From Kistimonas asteriae (GTDB lineage Bacteria > Pseudomonadota > Gammaproteobacteria > Pseudomonadales > Endozoicomonadaceae): DNA of 64,000 nucleotides. The notes under the pieces were generated by a model that ran no database searches, was not told where the DNA came from, and saw nothing but the letters and a program-made list of their open reading frames with translations. The position numbers and the translations under genes were made by a program. Positions within the stretch are counted from its first letter, which is position 1. Each line of letters opens with the position of its first letter. The stretch is taken from assembly GCF_018263925.1 (NCBI RefSeq), contig NZ_JAEVHF010000001.1, forward strand, positions 310,001 through 374,000. Direction: 5' to 3'. Positions 1 through 9,302 of the stretch are shown here, piece by piece.

Positions 1-1
1 C

Positions 2-469
2 AACACCTTTCTTCCTCTTTTTGCTCTCATGCTTCTGCCCATTTCCTCATTGTCGCAGGCCGAGTGGGTATTCGATACCTTTAGCAGTGGCAATCTGAAA
101 CATCATATCGCCCGCTCGGACACACTCAGCGCCCACCAAACTCTGGAATTTTTCTGCACCACCTATGATCCACAGCTGGCCATAGCGATGTATTTGCCCG
201 ACCAGAACCAGCGAAAGAAAATAACGACGTCCTTTCACCTACGTGTTGATAAGGAGCGCCAATGGACACTGCCTGCCAGCGCCCACACCATGAGCCTGAT
301 CTCACGCCAGACGCCAAGTCCGGAATTACTCTCAGACATGAAAACCGGCAATCGCGTCACCGTTACGTATCCACTTAGCAAAGACACGAACACATCCTTA
401 CACTTCAGCCTGAAAGGCTCTGGGAAGGCGATAGCACGTCTTGAAAAGCAATGCACGACATCAGGCTAA
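2..469 (+). CDS. Secreted hypothetical protein, 5' end outside window
   Basis: The reading frame is open from base 2. An internal ATG lies at 29, but the codons before it (NTFLPLFAL) continue directly into MLLPISSLSQA, which reads as the hydrophobic core and cleavage region of a signal peptide. The true start is therefore probably upstream of the window. The mature part, from about EWVFDTF, is about 130 residues, polar and beta-rich, with two cysteines (FFCTTY and the C-terminal KQCTTSG) that could form a disulfide in the periplasm. I do not recognise the family. It ends 89 bp before yjcH and is probably a separate transcription unit. Confidence 0.6.
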   Translation, partial: NTFLPLFALMLLPISSLSQAEWVFDTFSSGNLKHHIARSDTLSAHQTLEFFCTTYDPQLAIAMYLPDQNQRKKITTSFHLRVDKERQWTLPASAHTMSLISRQTPSPELLSDMKTGNRVTVTYPLSKDTNTSLHFSLKGSGKAIARLEKQCTTSG

Positions 470-479
470 GACTCCCTAC

Positions 480-490
480 GACTAAAGTCT
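480..490. promoter_or_regulatory. Palindrome GACTAAAGTCT upstream of yjcH-actP
   Basis: GAC-T-AA-A-GTCT is a near-perfect dyad 68 bp upstream of the yjcH start. The same pattern (GAC-C-AA-G-GTCT) lies upstream of acs at 3831-3841. Acetate genes in many gammaproteobacteria are controlled by a LuxR/NarL-type response regulator (CrbR/ErdR). Linking this motif to that regulator is inference. Confidence 0.4.
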
Positions 491-558
491 GATATGGCCG
501 CACATCACTTCGCGTTAGCGTGGGCATGGTCTTCTATAACAACAATAAGGACATGCCC

Positions 559-870
559 ATGCATGATGAAACCTATAAGAAAATTGCACAGGATCCCCGC
601 TTCCAGCAATTAGTCCAGCGACGAAACCGGTTAGCCTGGACACTGTCGTTTGCCATGCTGGCACTGTATTTCACCTTTATTCTGGTTATTGCCTTTGCAC
701 CTGAACTGCTTGGACAACCGGTTGTAGCAGGCAGTATCACTACGCTCGGCATCCCGGTCGGCATCATCATTATCCTCAGCGCCTTTGTGCTCACCGGCAT
801 CTATGTTCACCGGGCCAACCAGGAGTTTGATCAGCTTAACCGGTCCATTATTGAGGAGGCAGTACAATGA
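559..870 (+). CDS. yjcH: DUF485 membrane protein YjcH, partner of ActP
   Basis: Small inner membrane protein of the DUF485 family, always found beside the acetate permease gene; its exact role is not settled. From the chosen ATG it is 103 residues, the usual length. The N-terminus [19 protein letters not shown] aligns with E. coli YjcH, and two membrane helices follow (about 24-46 and 57-80) with the family segment [15 protein letters not shown]. In-frame ATGs also occur at 520 and 553, but AAGG at 547-550 sits 8 nt before 559, which decides the start. The stop overlaps the actP start (ATGA), so the two are translationally coupled. Confidence 0.9.
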   Translation: MHDETYKKIAQDPRFQQLVQRRNRLAWTLSFAMLALYFTFILVIAFAPELLGQPVVAGSITTLGIPVGIIIILSAFVLTGIYVHRANQEFDQLNRSIIEEAVQ

Positions 871-2531
871 GAATATTGTCGTCCGCTCTGGGTCTGATAA
901 GCACGACACTTGCCACACCAGCTGCTGTTGCAGCGGGCAGTATTGACGGTGATGTTCAGCAACAGGCACTGAACATCCCTGCTATCGTGATGTTCCTGGC
1001 GTTTGTTGCCGCAACACTGTCGATCACTTGGTGGGCCAGCCGCCGTACTCGTTCAGCAGCGGATTATTATGCCGCCGGCGGCAATATTACTGGTTTTCAG
1101 AACGGGCTGGCCATTGCCGGGGATTACATGTCTGCGGCCTCTTTCCTGGGGATTTCCGGCCTGGTCTATCTCTCAGGGTTTGACGGCCTGATTTACTCTA
1201 TCGGCTTCCTCGTTGGCTGGCCGGTAATTCTGTTCCTGATGGCGGAGCGCCTGCGTAACCTGGGTCGGTTCACTTTTGCGGATGTTGCCACCTATCGTCT
1301 TGGCCAGAAATCTATCCGTACGCTGGCGGCCTGTGGTTCACTGGCCGTAGTGGCCCTTTATCTGATCGCCCAGATGGTCGGCTCCGGCAAACTGATCCAG
1401 CTACTGTTCGGCCTGCCCTATGAATATGCCGTTATCCTGGTTGGCATTCTGATGGTGCTCTACGTCACCTTTGGCGGGATGATCGCGACGACATGGGTAC
1501 AGATCATCAAGGCTGTACTACTGCTCTCCGGTGCGACATTCATGGCCGTCATGGTGATGTACTATGTTGGTTTTGATTTCGGCGCCCTGTTCCAGAAAGC
1601 CGTTGAAACCCATCCGAAGGGCGAAGCCATCATGAGCCCCGGTGGACTGGTGTCAGATCCTATATCTGCAATATCCCTCGGGCTTGCACTGATGTTCGGT
1701 ACCGCCGGTTTGCCCCATATCCTGATGCGCTTCTTTACCGTCAGTGATGCCAAGGAAGCCCGTCGTTCCGTCTTCTACGCAACAGGCTTTATTGGCTATT
1801 TCTATATTCTGACCTTCATCATCGGTTTTGGCGCGATTGTCCTGGTCTACACCAATCCGGAATTCCGCGACGCGGCAGGCAATCTCCTGGGCGGAAACAA
1901 TATGGCCGCTATCCACCTGGCGAAAGCGGTCGGTGGCGATGTCTTCCTGGGCTTTATTTCCGCGGTGGCCTTTGCCACAATTCTTGCAGTAGTGTCCGGC
2001 CTGACCCTGGCAGGCGCATCGGCGGTCAGTCATGACCTTTACGCCAATGTCTTCGCCAAGGGAAAAGTCAGTGAAACCCGTGAAATCCGGGTCTCGAAGA
2101 TTGCCACGGTTGTCCTGGGCATAGTTGCCATCGGCCTCGGGATTCTGTTTGAGAAACAGAACATTGCCTTCATGGTCGGCCTGGCCTTTGCGATTGCCGC
2201 CAGCGCCAACTTCCCGGTGCTATTCCTCTCCATGTACTGGAAAGGTCTGACCACCCGGGGTGCCAAGATCGGCGGTTGGATGGGACTGCTCACCGCCGTT
2301 GCGCTGGTGATTCTTGGCCCGATTGTCTGGGTACAGATCCTCGGGTTCGCTGATCCGGTATTCCCCTACAAGTATCCGGCCCTGTTCTCCATGCTGGTTG
2401 CCTTTACCGGTATCTGGTTCTTCTCAGTCACGGATACGTCAGACCTTGCAGAAGAAGAAAAGGAGCGCTTTGAAGGACAATATATTCGCTCCCAGACAGG
2501 CCTTGGGGCATCTGGCGCTTCCTCACACTAG
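867..2531 (+). CDS. actP: Cation/acetate symporter ActP
   Basis: Sodium:solute symporter (SSS family) that imports acetate and related short carboxylates across the inner membrane. The 554 residues begin with a cleavable signal-like segment ending near AVAAGS, as in other ActP proteins, followed by about 13 membrane helices. Family hallmarks include [34 protein letters not shown] and the [11 protein letters not shown] segment. The start ATG overlaps the yjcH stop by four bases and is preceded by GAGGAGG at 853-859. It works with acs, 1.4 kb downstream, which activates the imported acetate; the PARP-like gene separates the two. Confidence 0.95.
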   Translation: MRILSSALGLISTTLATPAAVAAGSIDGDVQQQALNIPAIVMFLAFVAATLSITWWASRRTRSAADYYAAGGNITGFQNGLAIAGDYMSAASFLGISGLVYLSGFDGLIYSIGFLVGWPVILFLMAERLRNLGRFTFADVATYRLGQKSIRTLAACGSLAVVALYLIAQMVGSGKLIQLLFGLPYEYAVILVGILMVLYVTFGGMIATTWVQIIKAVLLLSGATFMAVMVMYYVGFDFGALFQKAVETHPKGEAIMSPGGLVSDPISAISLGLALMFGTAGLPHILMRFFTVSDAKEARRSVFYATGFIGYFYILTFIIGFGAIVLVYTNPEFRDAAGNLLGGNNMAAIHLAKAVGGDVFLGFISAVAFATILAVVSGLTLAGASAVSHDLYANVFAKGKVSETREIRVSKIATVVLGIVAIGLGILFEKQNIAFMVGLAFAIAASANFPVLFLSMYWKGLTTRGAKIGGWMGLLTAVALVILGPIVWVQILGFADPVFPYKYPALFSMLVAFTGIWFFSVTDTSDLAEEEKERFEGQYIRSQTGLGASGASSH

Positions 2532-2559
2532 TCGGGTAATAGCCATATATGAGCCTTCT

Positions 2560-2606
2560 GTAATGGTGTGACAAGATATCAAGATGGATATCTGTCACAC
2601 CATTAC
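2560..2606. repeat. Long imperfect hairpin after actP
   Basis: A 14-base arm GTAATGGTGTGACA (2560-2573) and GATATC (2575-2580) are mirrored by GATATC (2587-2592) and TGTCACACCATTAC (2593-2606), with one bulged A and a 6-nt loop. It lies 28 bp after the actP stop and has no T-run behind it, so it is not a textbook Rho-independent terminator. It may stabilise the actP mRNA end, bind a protein, or be the remnant of a small repeat element. Confidence 0.6.
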
Positions 2607-2722
2607 AGTACCAATCGATATTCCTAATAGGACTATAAACTTACATTTATGAGTATTTTCTCAGATTAAAAGCGCACTACAATATCCTATAGTGGAATTA
2701 AGACAATCTATTGGTAGCCTCA

Positions 2723-3784
2723 ATGGATAGAGCAAAAGGGAGTTCTTCATCGCCCCAACTGCCTGACAATGGCTCAGTTTCTTCAGAGAGGAGCACTGAC
2801 AAGCAAGCCACGCAATTATCACCCTGGAAGCAATGGAACCTAAAAAAAACCAACTCAGCTCAAGCCAAACTCGTTAGACATCCCCCCAATAACCTTCCCC
2901 AAGAAAATGACAAACAAAGAGAGGTAAAATTAACCGCCTCTGTACAAAAAACAGCACCGACTACTCGCATAAATCAAAATGAACTGAAGACTGGCAACAA
3001 TGCAACAGCCTCCCAAGAAATAACATATAAAGAAATAAACCCAGACAACCCGATTTACCAAATGATAAATAATTATCTTCAATGTTCTGCCAGAGAGCCA
3101 GTCTCAGAACCACTATTAAAATCAGAGGGGATGATGAGTCTTAGAGATAAAAAAAGAGCACTACAACTGGATATTCTCAACATTACAGAAGTCGAAAACC
3201 TAGCATTAGAAGAGCAATACAACCAACATAAGAAAATCATCAGATCAGCCTTCAACGATAACGCTCACCCCCTAGAGAAAATTAAACCTACCACCTACCT
3301 TTTAACAACAGGATTAGAGGAGTCTATAGGTGAGCTTTACTTATTGCATGGAACCTCAGAAACAGTCATGGGAAAAATTATTCAGGAAGGATTCAAACCT
3401 GAAATCTCTGCTATGACAAACATGCTAAAGGGATATGGCATGCTTGGGCAAGGGACTTATTTCACGGACTCACTCAAAAAAGCGATGATTTATATACCGC
3501 CCGGTGATAGTCAACCAGACCTACCTCACACAAAAACGTTTAAAATACTAGTGGCTAAAGTGATCCTTGGCCACCCCAAAAAACGACGTGGAATTTTGCA
3601 CCCTGGAAATTTGCGCAGAGATAATCATCAAACGATTAAAGAAAATCGGCACTCTGTCTTTAGCCAAGGCCTGGATATTGATCCTAACCCTTTCTCCGGA
3701 GCCGGTCCTTCCAATGAGTTTCTTCTCAAAAAAGCAGAGGCAATGTGCCCAAAATTCATTGTCACTATCAGACTGAAACGTTAA
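2723..3784 (+). CDS. PARP-family ADP-ribosyltransferase-like protein
   Basis: The C-terminal part (about residues 200-353) reads as a PARP catalytic domain, which transfers ADP-ribose from NAD+. The H-Y-E triad is present: His209 in YLLHGT, Tyr246 in GQGTYFTDS and Glu332 in SNEFLLKKAEAM, the last followed by a C-terminal beta strand (FIVTIRL). KENRHSVFSQGL resembles the HSV segment before the donor loop of eukaryotic PARPs. Residues 1-190 are polar, rich in Ser, Gln, Asn and Lys, with no signal peptide or recognised domain, and could carry a secretion signal for a specialised system (inference). An in-frame TTG at 2711 is an alternative start; neither start has a clear ribosome site. The gene is visibly A+T-rich compared with actP and acs, suggesting acquisition. 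It lies alone between two acetate operons. Family assignment is strong; target and secretion are unknown. Confidence 0.8.
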   Translation: MDRAKGSSSSPQLPDNGSVSSERSTDKQATQLSPWKQWNLKKTNSAQAKLVRHPPNNLPQENDKQREVKLTASVQKTAPTTRINQNELKTGNNATASQEITYKEINPDNPIYQMINNYLQCSAREPVSEPLLKSEGMMSLRDKKRALQLDILNITEVENLALEEQYNQHKKIIRSAFNDNAHPLEKIKPTTYLLTTGLEESIGELYLLHGTSETVMGKIIQEGFKPEISAMTNMLKGYGMLGQGTYFTDSLKKAMIYIPPGDSQPDLPHTKTFKILVAKVILGHPKKRRGILHPGNLRRDNHQTIKENRHSVFSQGLDIDPNPFSGAGPSNEFLLKKAEAMCPKFIVTIRLKR

Positions 3785-3826
3785 TTTCTAACCCATTCTC
3801 ACCACCACGTTGAAGATCTTACAGGC

Positions 3827-3844
3827 ATTAGACCAAGGTCTAAT
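3827..3844. promoter_or_regulatory. Palindrome ATTAGACC-AA-GGTCTAAT upstream of acs
   Basis: A perfect 8-2-8 dyad about 130 bp before the acs start. Its core GACCAAGGTCT matches the core GACTAAAGTCT in front of yjcH-actP (480-490), so a common regulator of both acetate units is likely. A CrbR/ErdR-type LuxR-family response regulator is a plausible candidate. Confidence 0.5.
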
Positions 3845-3972
3845 GGAGTCCTCGTGATGATCAATGCAATCTGGCCCTGAGCTTGAAATCTCCCACGAAT
3901 CGGTGAACTATCAACGCCAGTGGCGAAATAATCAGACAACAAAAACAAGCAAAACAACAAAAAGGACCGCCC

Positions 3973-5973
3973 GTGAATACTCACTATACTTCTGCACACG
4001 TTGCTGACGAGTCCTCCAAGGATATGCCTGAATACCGTACCTACCCGGTGAACCCCGATGTAGCCGCCAACGCCTGGGCCGACGACGAAAAATACCGAGA
4101 GATGTACCAGCAATCCGTCGTTAATCCGGAAGGGTTCTGGCGTGAACAGGCACAACGCATTGAATGGTTCAAACCCTTTAGCAAGGTCAAAGACGTTTCC
4201 TTCGACGATCACCATGTCGAAATCAAGTGGTTCTATGATGGCACCACCAATGTCTCCCACAACTGCCTGGACCGTCACCTGGAAGAGAAAGGTGACCAGG
4301 TGGCTATCTACTGGGAAGGGGATGAACCCGGTGACGAGCGTCAGGTCACCTACGCGGAACTTCACGACAAAGTCTGTCGCGTTGCCAATGCCCTGAAATC
4401 CCAGGGGGTTCGCCAGGGTGATGTTGTTGCTATCTATATGCCGATGGTTATTGAAGCTGCAGTTGCCATGCTCGCCTGCACCCGGATAGGCGCCATTCAC
4501 TCAGTGATCTTTGGCGGATTTTCCCCCGAAGCCGTCGCTGGCCGGATCATCGACAGCGGCGCCAAGGTCATGATCACGGCAGACGAAGCCGTACGTGGCG
4601 GCAAGACCGTGCCACTGAAAGCCAATGTGGATGAAGCGCTGACGCATCCTGAAAACAAATCGCTGGAAAAGGTTATTGTCTATCGCCGTACCGGCGCTGA
4701 TATTGCCTGGCACCATCACCGCGATGTCTGGTGGCATGACCTGGAAAATCTGGCCTCACCCCACTGCGATGCCCGGGAGATGAGCGCAGAAGACCCGCTC
4801 TTTATCCTCTACACCTCCGGTTCCACCGGCAAGCCAAAAGGTGTCGTGCATACCACCGGTGGTTACCTGGTGTATGCGTCACTCACCCATCAGTATGTGT
4901 TTGATTACAAAGACGGCGACGTCTACTGGTGTAATGCCGATGTGGGCTGGGTCACCGGACACTCCTACGTGGTATATGGCCCACTGTGCAATGGCGCCAC
5001 CGTCGTCATGCATGAAGGACTGCCCAATTACCCCACCACCAACCGTATCAGCCAGATTGTCGATAAGTACCAAGTCAACATTCTTTACACAGCACCGACG
5101 GCCATTCGTGCCCTGATGGCCCAGGGAACAGCAGCCATTGATGACACACACCGTTCCAGCCTGAAGCTGCTGGGCAGTGTCGGTGAACCCATTAACCCGG
5201 AGGCCTGGGTCTGGTATCACGACACCATTGGCAACAGCCAATGCCCTATCGTTGATACCTGGTGGCAGACTGAAACCGGCGGCATCATGATCACTCCGCT
5301 GCCCGGCGCCACAGCGCTCAAGCCCGGTTCAGCCTCTCGACCGTTCTTTGGTGTCTTACCCGCCGTGGTCGATGGTCAGGGCAATCTTCAGGAAGGCGCT
5401 GCCGAAGGTAACCTGGTGATGATCGACAGCTGGCCGGGACAGGCGCGCACAGTATTCGGTGATCATGAACGGTTTGTGCAGACTTATTTCTCCGCCTTCA
5501 AGGGTATGTATTTCACCGGCGACGGAGTACGACGGGATGAAGATGGTTACTACTGGATTACTGGACGGGTCGATGATGTGCTGAATGTCTCAGGCCATCG
5601 TATGGGAACCGCTGAAATTGAAAGCGCTATGGTCGCCCATATGCAGGTCGCTGAAGCGGCAGTCGTAGGGTATCCCCATGACATCAAGGGTCAGGGTATC
5701 TATGTCTATGTCACCCTCAATCAGGGCGTGGAATACAGTGTTGATCTGGAAAAAGAGCTGAAGCAGTGGGTTCGCAAGGAAATCGGCCCCATTGCCACAC
5801 CGGACATTATCCAGCACGCACCCGGACTGCCCAAAACCCGCTCAGGCAAAATCATGCGCCGGATTCTGCGCAAAATTGCCAGTGGTGAATTTGAAAACCT
5901 GGGCGACACCTCCACCCTGGCCGACCCCGCTGTCGTCAATCATCTGATCGACAACCGCGTTTCCGCGGCGTAA
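3973..5973 (+). CDS. acs: Acetyl-CoA synthetase
   Basis: AMP-forming ligase that makes acetyl-CoA from acetate, ATP and CoA in the cytoplasm. The 666 residues carry the adenylate-forming signature [18 protein letters not shown] (about 279-296), the WWQTETGG motif, [20 protein letters not shown], and the C-terminal [12 protein letters not shown] with Lys626, the residue acetylated by Pat and restored by CobB-type deacetylases in this family. The start is GTG at 3973, with AAAGGA at 3961-3966; an ATG at 4024 is less well placed. A palindrome at 3827-3844 resembles the one before yjcH-actP, suggesting shared control. A terminator follows 11 bp after the stop. Confidence 0.96.
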   Translation: MNTHYTSAHVADESSKDMPEYRTYPVNPDVAANAWADDEKYREMYQQSVVNPEGFWREQAQRIEWFKPFSKVKDVSFDDHHVEIKWFYDGTTNVSHNCLDRHLEEKGDQVAIYWEGDEPGDERQVTYAELHDKVCRVANALKSQGVRQGDVVAIYMPMVIEAAVAMLACTRIGAIHSVIFGGFSPEAVAGRIIDSGAKVMITADEAVRGGKTVPLKANVDEALTHPENKSLEKVIVYRRTGADIAWHHHRDVWWHDLENLASPHCDAREMSAEDPLFILYTSGSTGKPKGVVHTTGGYLVYASLTHQYVFDYKDGDVYWCNADVGWVTGHSYVVYGPLCNGATVVMHEGLPNYPTTNRISQIVDKYQVNILYTAPTAIRALMAQGTAAIDDTHRSSLKLLGSVGEPINPEAWVWYHDTIGNSQCPIVDTWWQTETGGIMITPLPGATALKPGSASRPFFGVLPAVVDGQGNLQEGAAEGNLVMIDSWPGQARTVFGDHERFVQTYFSAFKGMYFTGDGVRRDEDGYYWITGRVDDVLNVSGHRMGTAEIESAMVAHMQVAEAAVVGYPHDIKGQGIYVYVTLNQGVEYSVDLEKELKQWVRKEIGPIATPDIIQHAPGLPKTRSGKIMRRILRKIASGEFENLGDTSTLADPAVVNHLIDNRVSAA

Positions 5974-5984
5974 ATCTAATAACA

Positions 5985-6008
5985 GGGCTTCTTCCGGAAG
6001 CCCTTTTT
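5985..6008 (+). terminator. Rho-independent terminator of acs
   Basis: GGGCTTC (5985-5991), loop TTCCG, GAAGCCC (5997-6003), then TTTTT. It lies 12 bp past the acs stop. It also lies just beyond the end of the minus-strand small gene at 6050-6172. Confidence 0.88.
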
Positions 6009-6049
6009 GAGCCTGCTGCCGTGATACCCCTTATCACTGACGAATCCTG

Positions 6050-6172
6050 TTATTCCACAATCAGATGAAAACCTGCTGTAGAAAACAGAAGACCCGCGGC
6101 CATAAACAGCATGAACAAGGTGACGATAATGGCTCCAAGGACTTCTTCCCAGGTCATAAGAAACTTTTTCAT
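6050..6172 (-). CDS. Small single-pass membrane protein (40 aa), unrecognised
   Basis: A 41-codon frame reading MKKFLMTWEEVLGAIIVTLF, then a hydrophobic stretch (MLFMAAGLLFSTAG) and a short tail ending HLIVE. Basic residues at the N-terminus followed by one helix of about 22 residues suggest an inner-membrane protein with the N-terminus inside. The start is well supported: AGGAGG (complement of 6181-6186) lies 8 nt before the ATG, the best ribosome site in this region. It is antisense-convergent to acs, 77 bp away. I know no family for it; it resembles CydX/KdpF-type accessory peptides only in size and topology. The longer overlapping frame on the same strand is not a gene. Confidence 0.65.
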   Translation of the reverse strand: MKKFLMTWEEVLGAIIVTLFMLFMAAGLLFSTAGFHLIVE

Positions 6173-6567
6173 GACTTGTCCCTCCTCTTCTGCCCACCAT
6201 GGAGGTTTCTACCTCCACAGCCAAGATGCCCTAATAGCAAAGCGATAGAAATGGCACGACAGCCACAATTTTTCTAGGTATTTGTGCGTGGTTTTGCAGT
6301 CGTCAGATTCCAGGCTTCCAACAGTTATCAATGCCTGACGCACCTATAATGGATACGACCTCAATGACACTCGAGGAATAACGAGCACACCGCTCCCTTG
6401 GGAACACTGCAGTATCGGAATGGCGCGTACTAAACGGCTACTTGTCATGTTATTAGATGGCCCCACCACTTAAGGACAACGCTAAGCATCGTACACCGCC
6501 CCCGAACAAAAGGGTGAGTAACGGCACCTGATCAGATATAAAACATTCGTCCATTTCTGGTTATCAA
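6173..6567. other. Intergenic stretch before the tRNA array
   Basis: Apart from the ribosome site and presumed promoter of the small minus-strand gene at its left edge, I see no reading frame with a credible start, no long hairpin and no repeat. The tRNA promoter begins at 6568. Confidence 0.4.
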
Positions 6568-6595
6568 TTGACATTAGCGCTTTGCTCCTTATAAT
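6568..6595 (+). promoter_or_regulatory. Near-consensus sigma-70 promoter of the tRNA array
   Basis: TTGACA (6568-6573) and TATAAT (6590-6595), both perfect hexamers, with a 16-bp spacer. Transcription would start about 6602, roughly 9 bp before the first tRNA gene, fitting a strong stable-RNA promoter. Confidence 0.9.
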
Positions 6596-6610
6596 TCGGC
6601 ATCTCTCTGG

Positions 6611-6687
<77 letters not shown>

Positions 6688-6712
6688 ACAGAGTACATGT
6701 TGTCTTTTTCGG

Positions 6713-6789
<77 letters not shown>

Positions 6790-6815
6790 ACACAGTGTAC
6801 GTTTTATCTTTTCGG

Positions 6816-6892
<77 letters not shown>

Positions 6893-6918
6893 ACACAATG
6901 TGCGTTTTATCTTTTCGG

Positions 6919-6995
<77 letters not shown>

Positions 6996-7021
6996 ACACA
7001 GTGTGCGTTTTATCTTTTCGG

Positions 7022-7098
<77 letters not shown>

Positions 7099-7147
7099 TT
7101 ATTTTATTTCATGTATTTCCCCTATCTTTCCAGTCCGTTTTCTCTTT

Positions 7148-8563
7148 TTAATTTTGATTCAAATAACGTTCTTCTGAATGTCCTTGAAACTCACGACGCG
7201 CATACAACCAGTAGATCAAACTCGCCAAAAACATAATCAGTAACGCAGGCAAAACCGTCACGGGCAAGAAAAAGCTGAAGAGCAATCCCGCAGGTGCCAG
7301 CAAACAGGCAAATACGTTGAACCCCTTTCGATACCAGTAGGCCCCGTTCTTCTGGTAAAGGGCCGCCAAGTCCAGTTTTGAAAATTCATAGTAATACCAA
7401 ACCAGCATCACCCCGGTAATCGGTGCAAAGAAAGCCCCTATACAGCCCATCACGTCTGAGTATTTATTGATCAAAAATGGGAAACAGGCCAGAACGGATG
7501 CCGCCAGCACAACGATAACCGTCGCCCAAAAACGTCCCAGCCATTCCACGCTGTTGCAGAGAGAAAGTCCACCGGTATACAGATTAATGACATTGATCGT
7601 CCAGTTATCCAGAAAAATAACCAACATGATCAACAGGATAACGAGGCCACCTGGCTGTAGCTGTGTAATGGTTTCAAAGGGATTGATACTGACAGCCCCA
7701 CCCGCCACCACAGCGTAGGCGCCAAACAAGGCACCAATAACAATACCGACCAGCGAGCCACTGAGCGTACCAATCCACAATGATTTCTCAGAGCGGGTAT
7801 AACGGGAAAAATCCGAAGCATCGGTGACACAGGTGAAGCAGGTACTGACAATGGTATTCAACCAGGTTGCTATCAAGGGCCAATGCCAGTGGTACCCCGG
7901 CCATGCCAGCACCACACTCACACTGGCTTCATCACCACCATAACGATACAAAAAGACAAGCAGCGCTGAAAAACACAGAACCTTAAGAGGAAAAGAGACC
8001 AGCGAGACACCTTTCAGCCAGGAATATCCCACTATGGCTACCACGCCCTGGAACAGAGCAAAATTTAGCGAAATCACCCAAAGTGGTAGAAACAGCTGAA
8101 AGCAATTGCGCAGGATGGCCTCAATGGCGAGAGCGCCTGCTGCCGTCTGGAACGCAAACCAGTAAATCGAGCATAATAGGCGTAACATCGACGTCAACCA
8201 CTGTGACCCGCGAACGCCAAACACTGCACGGCATAACACTTGTCCGGGAATACCATACCGAACACCGGCACGGGCAAAGAGCAAGAACGGAATCATCCCC
8301 AGCATGACTGAGAAAACCTGCAGCAATACTGTTGTCTGGAACGACAACCCTGCCATAATCATCATTCCGGACGTAATGAGCGTTCCCGGATTAATAAACA
8401 GATTGGAAAAGATATTGAATAAGGGCCAGATTCCGCCCTGCCTTAGCGGTTTTGGAACAGGCTGTAAGCCATAGATTTCAGCTCCCGCAGGACAACGGAT
8501 AGATTTGGCAGAAAGTAATGACTTTGATTGAATACCAGCATCATGATTATATTCAAGAGACAT
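7148..8563 (-). CDS. NCS1-family nucleobase/hydantoin:cation symporter
   Basis: Inner-membrane carrier of the nucleobase:cation symporter-1 family, which takes up cytosine, purines, allantoin or hydantoins with H+ or Na+. The 471 residues show about 12 membrane helices after a 45-residue cytoplasmic N-terminus. Family-like segments include GIWPLFNIFSNLFINPGTLI in helix 1, ARAGVRYGIPGQVLCRAVFG, the DASDFSRYTRS loop and DNWTINVINLYTGGLSL. The start ATG at 8563 has no clear ribosome site. No catabolic gene for a nucleobase lies nearby, so the substrate is open. It converges on the tRNA array. Confidence 0.82.
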   Translation of the reverse strand: MSLEYNHDAGIQSKSLLSAKSIRCPAGAEIYGLQPVPKPLRQGGIWPLFNIFSNLFINPGTLITSGMMIMAGLSFQTTVLLQVFSVMLGMIPFLLFARAGVRYGIPGQVLCRAVFGVRGSQWLTSMLRLLCSIYWFAFQTAAGALAIEAILRNCFQLFLPLWVISLNFALFQGVVAIVGYSWLKGVSLVSFPLKVLCFSALLVFLYRYGGDEASVSVVLAWPGYHWHWPLIATWLNTIVSTCFTCVTDASDFSRYTRSEKSLWIGTLSGSLVGIVIGALFGAYAVVAGGAVSINPFETITQLQPGGLVILLIMLVIFLDNWTINVINLYTGGLSLCNSVEWLGRFWATVIVVLAASVLACFPFLINKYSDVMGCIGAFFAPITGVMLVWYYYEFSKLDLAALYQKNGAYWYRKGFNVFACLLAPAGLLFSFFLPVTVLPALLIMFLASLIYWLYARREFQGHSEERYLNQN

Positions 8564-8641
8564 AGCAAATTAAAAACAATGCCTTAAAAAAATGCCTCCA
8601 GTATAGTTATATTTATCAGAGTGCAAAAATATAGCCTATCT

Positions 8642-9061
8642 CTATGAAGCATAATTCAATAATACATTATGAATCGCTGGACCTATAATCGGAATCAATA
8701 CCACCACCTCTTTACACTCTTTAGCAGCAGGCACCCCCAATGGCGAATCAGGATTGACTCGATGTATTATACGGCTCATACAGTAAACAAAAGCACCAAG
8801 CCCAGGCGCAGGATAGAGAAATGCCCTTAGCGTTGAGAAAAACAACGTTTTTCCATCTGCTCGCTCATCGTCAGGAGCGTTACATTTATACTCAAAAATC
8901 GCATTCCTTATACAGACGAAAATACAACTCAACCCAACGAGAAATGTTGATACATCCTTTAATACCAAAACAGTTTTTTTGCAAAATGTAGGTTGTCTTT
9001 CTGAACCATCAAAACCCACAGAGGCCATATTTCCAAAGCAGCAAGGAATACAATAAATCAT
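8642..9061 (-). CDS. Small cysteine-containing membrane protein, unrecognised
   Basis: A 139-residue frame starting MIYCIPCCFGNMASVGFDGS. ATG at 9061 is chosen because GGGAG (complement of 9068-9072) lies 6 nt upstream; an ATG at 9067 abuts it. There are probably two or three membrane segments (about 32-53, 80-98 and a weaker one near 118-134), and cysteines cluster near the N-terminus. The gene is A+T-rich like the PARP-like and ankyrin genes, unlike its liv neighbours, which hints at acquisition. I recognise no family. Coding status rests on the ribosome site and the length of the open frame. Confidence 0.5.
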   Translation of the reverse strand: MIYCIPCCFGNMASVGFDGSERQPTFCKKTVLVLKDVSTFLVGLSCIFVCIRNAIFEYKCNAPDDERADGKTLFFSTLRAFLYPAPGLGAFVYCMSRIIHRVNPDSPLGVPAAKECKEVVVLIPIIGPAIHNVLLNYAS

Positions 9062-9183
9062 AAGCATCTCCCTATTTTATACATCAGCATTATCATGCTC
9101 ATCTCAACAAATAAAATAACACTAAATACAACGACTATTCATTAGGCAGAAATATATAGATTGAGTTCACATCCTCAAAGGTT

Positions 9184-9202
9184 GCTAACAATTTTTGTTA
9201 GC
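9184..9202. repeat. Short hairpin GCTAACAA-TTT-TTGTTAGC
   Basis: An 8-bp perfect stem with a 3-nt loop in the gap between livF and the small membrane protein gene. It could be a weak terminator after livF on the minus strand or an operator; no T-run accompanies it. Confidence 0.4.
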
Positions 9203-9242
9203 ATCTCAATTATTTCACGACTGCCACCCACTCTAACACCGC

Positions 9243-9292
9243 AGCATCAATTGATATTGCCTATCATTTTATGGCCATTATCAATTGATGCT
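9243..9292. repeat. Inverted repeat just downstream of livF
   Basis: GCATCAATTGATA (9244-9256) is mirrored exactly by TATCAATTGATGC (9279-9291), extended by one A-T pair, with a 22-nt loop. Each arm itself contains the palindrome TCAATTGA. It begins 11 bp past the livF stop and may end or stabilise the liv transcript. Confidence 0.5.
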
Positions 9293-9302
9293 TGCAGAGG
9301 GA

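Noticed and set aside
2711..3784. PARP-like gene as part of a toxin-antitoxin or defence pair
   Set aside because: No partner gene lies next to it; neighbours are acetate genes.
5976..6224. 82-residue minus-strand frame after acs
   Set aside because: It overlaps the acs terminator and the better supported 40-residue gene in another frame, and has no ribosome site or protein-like composition.
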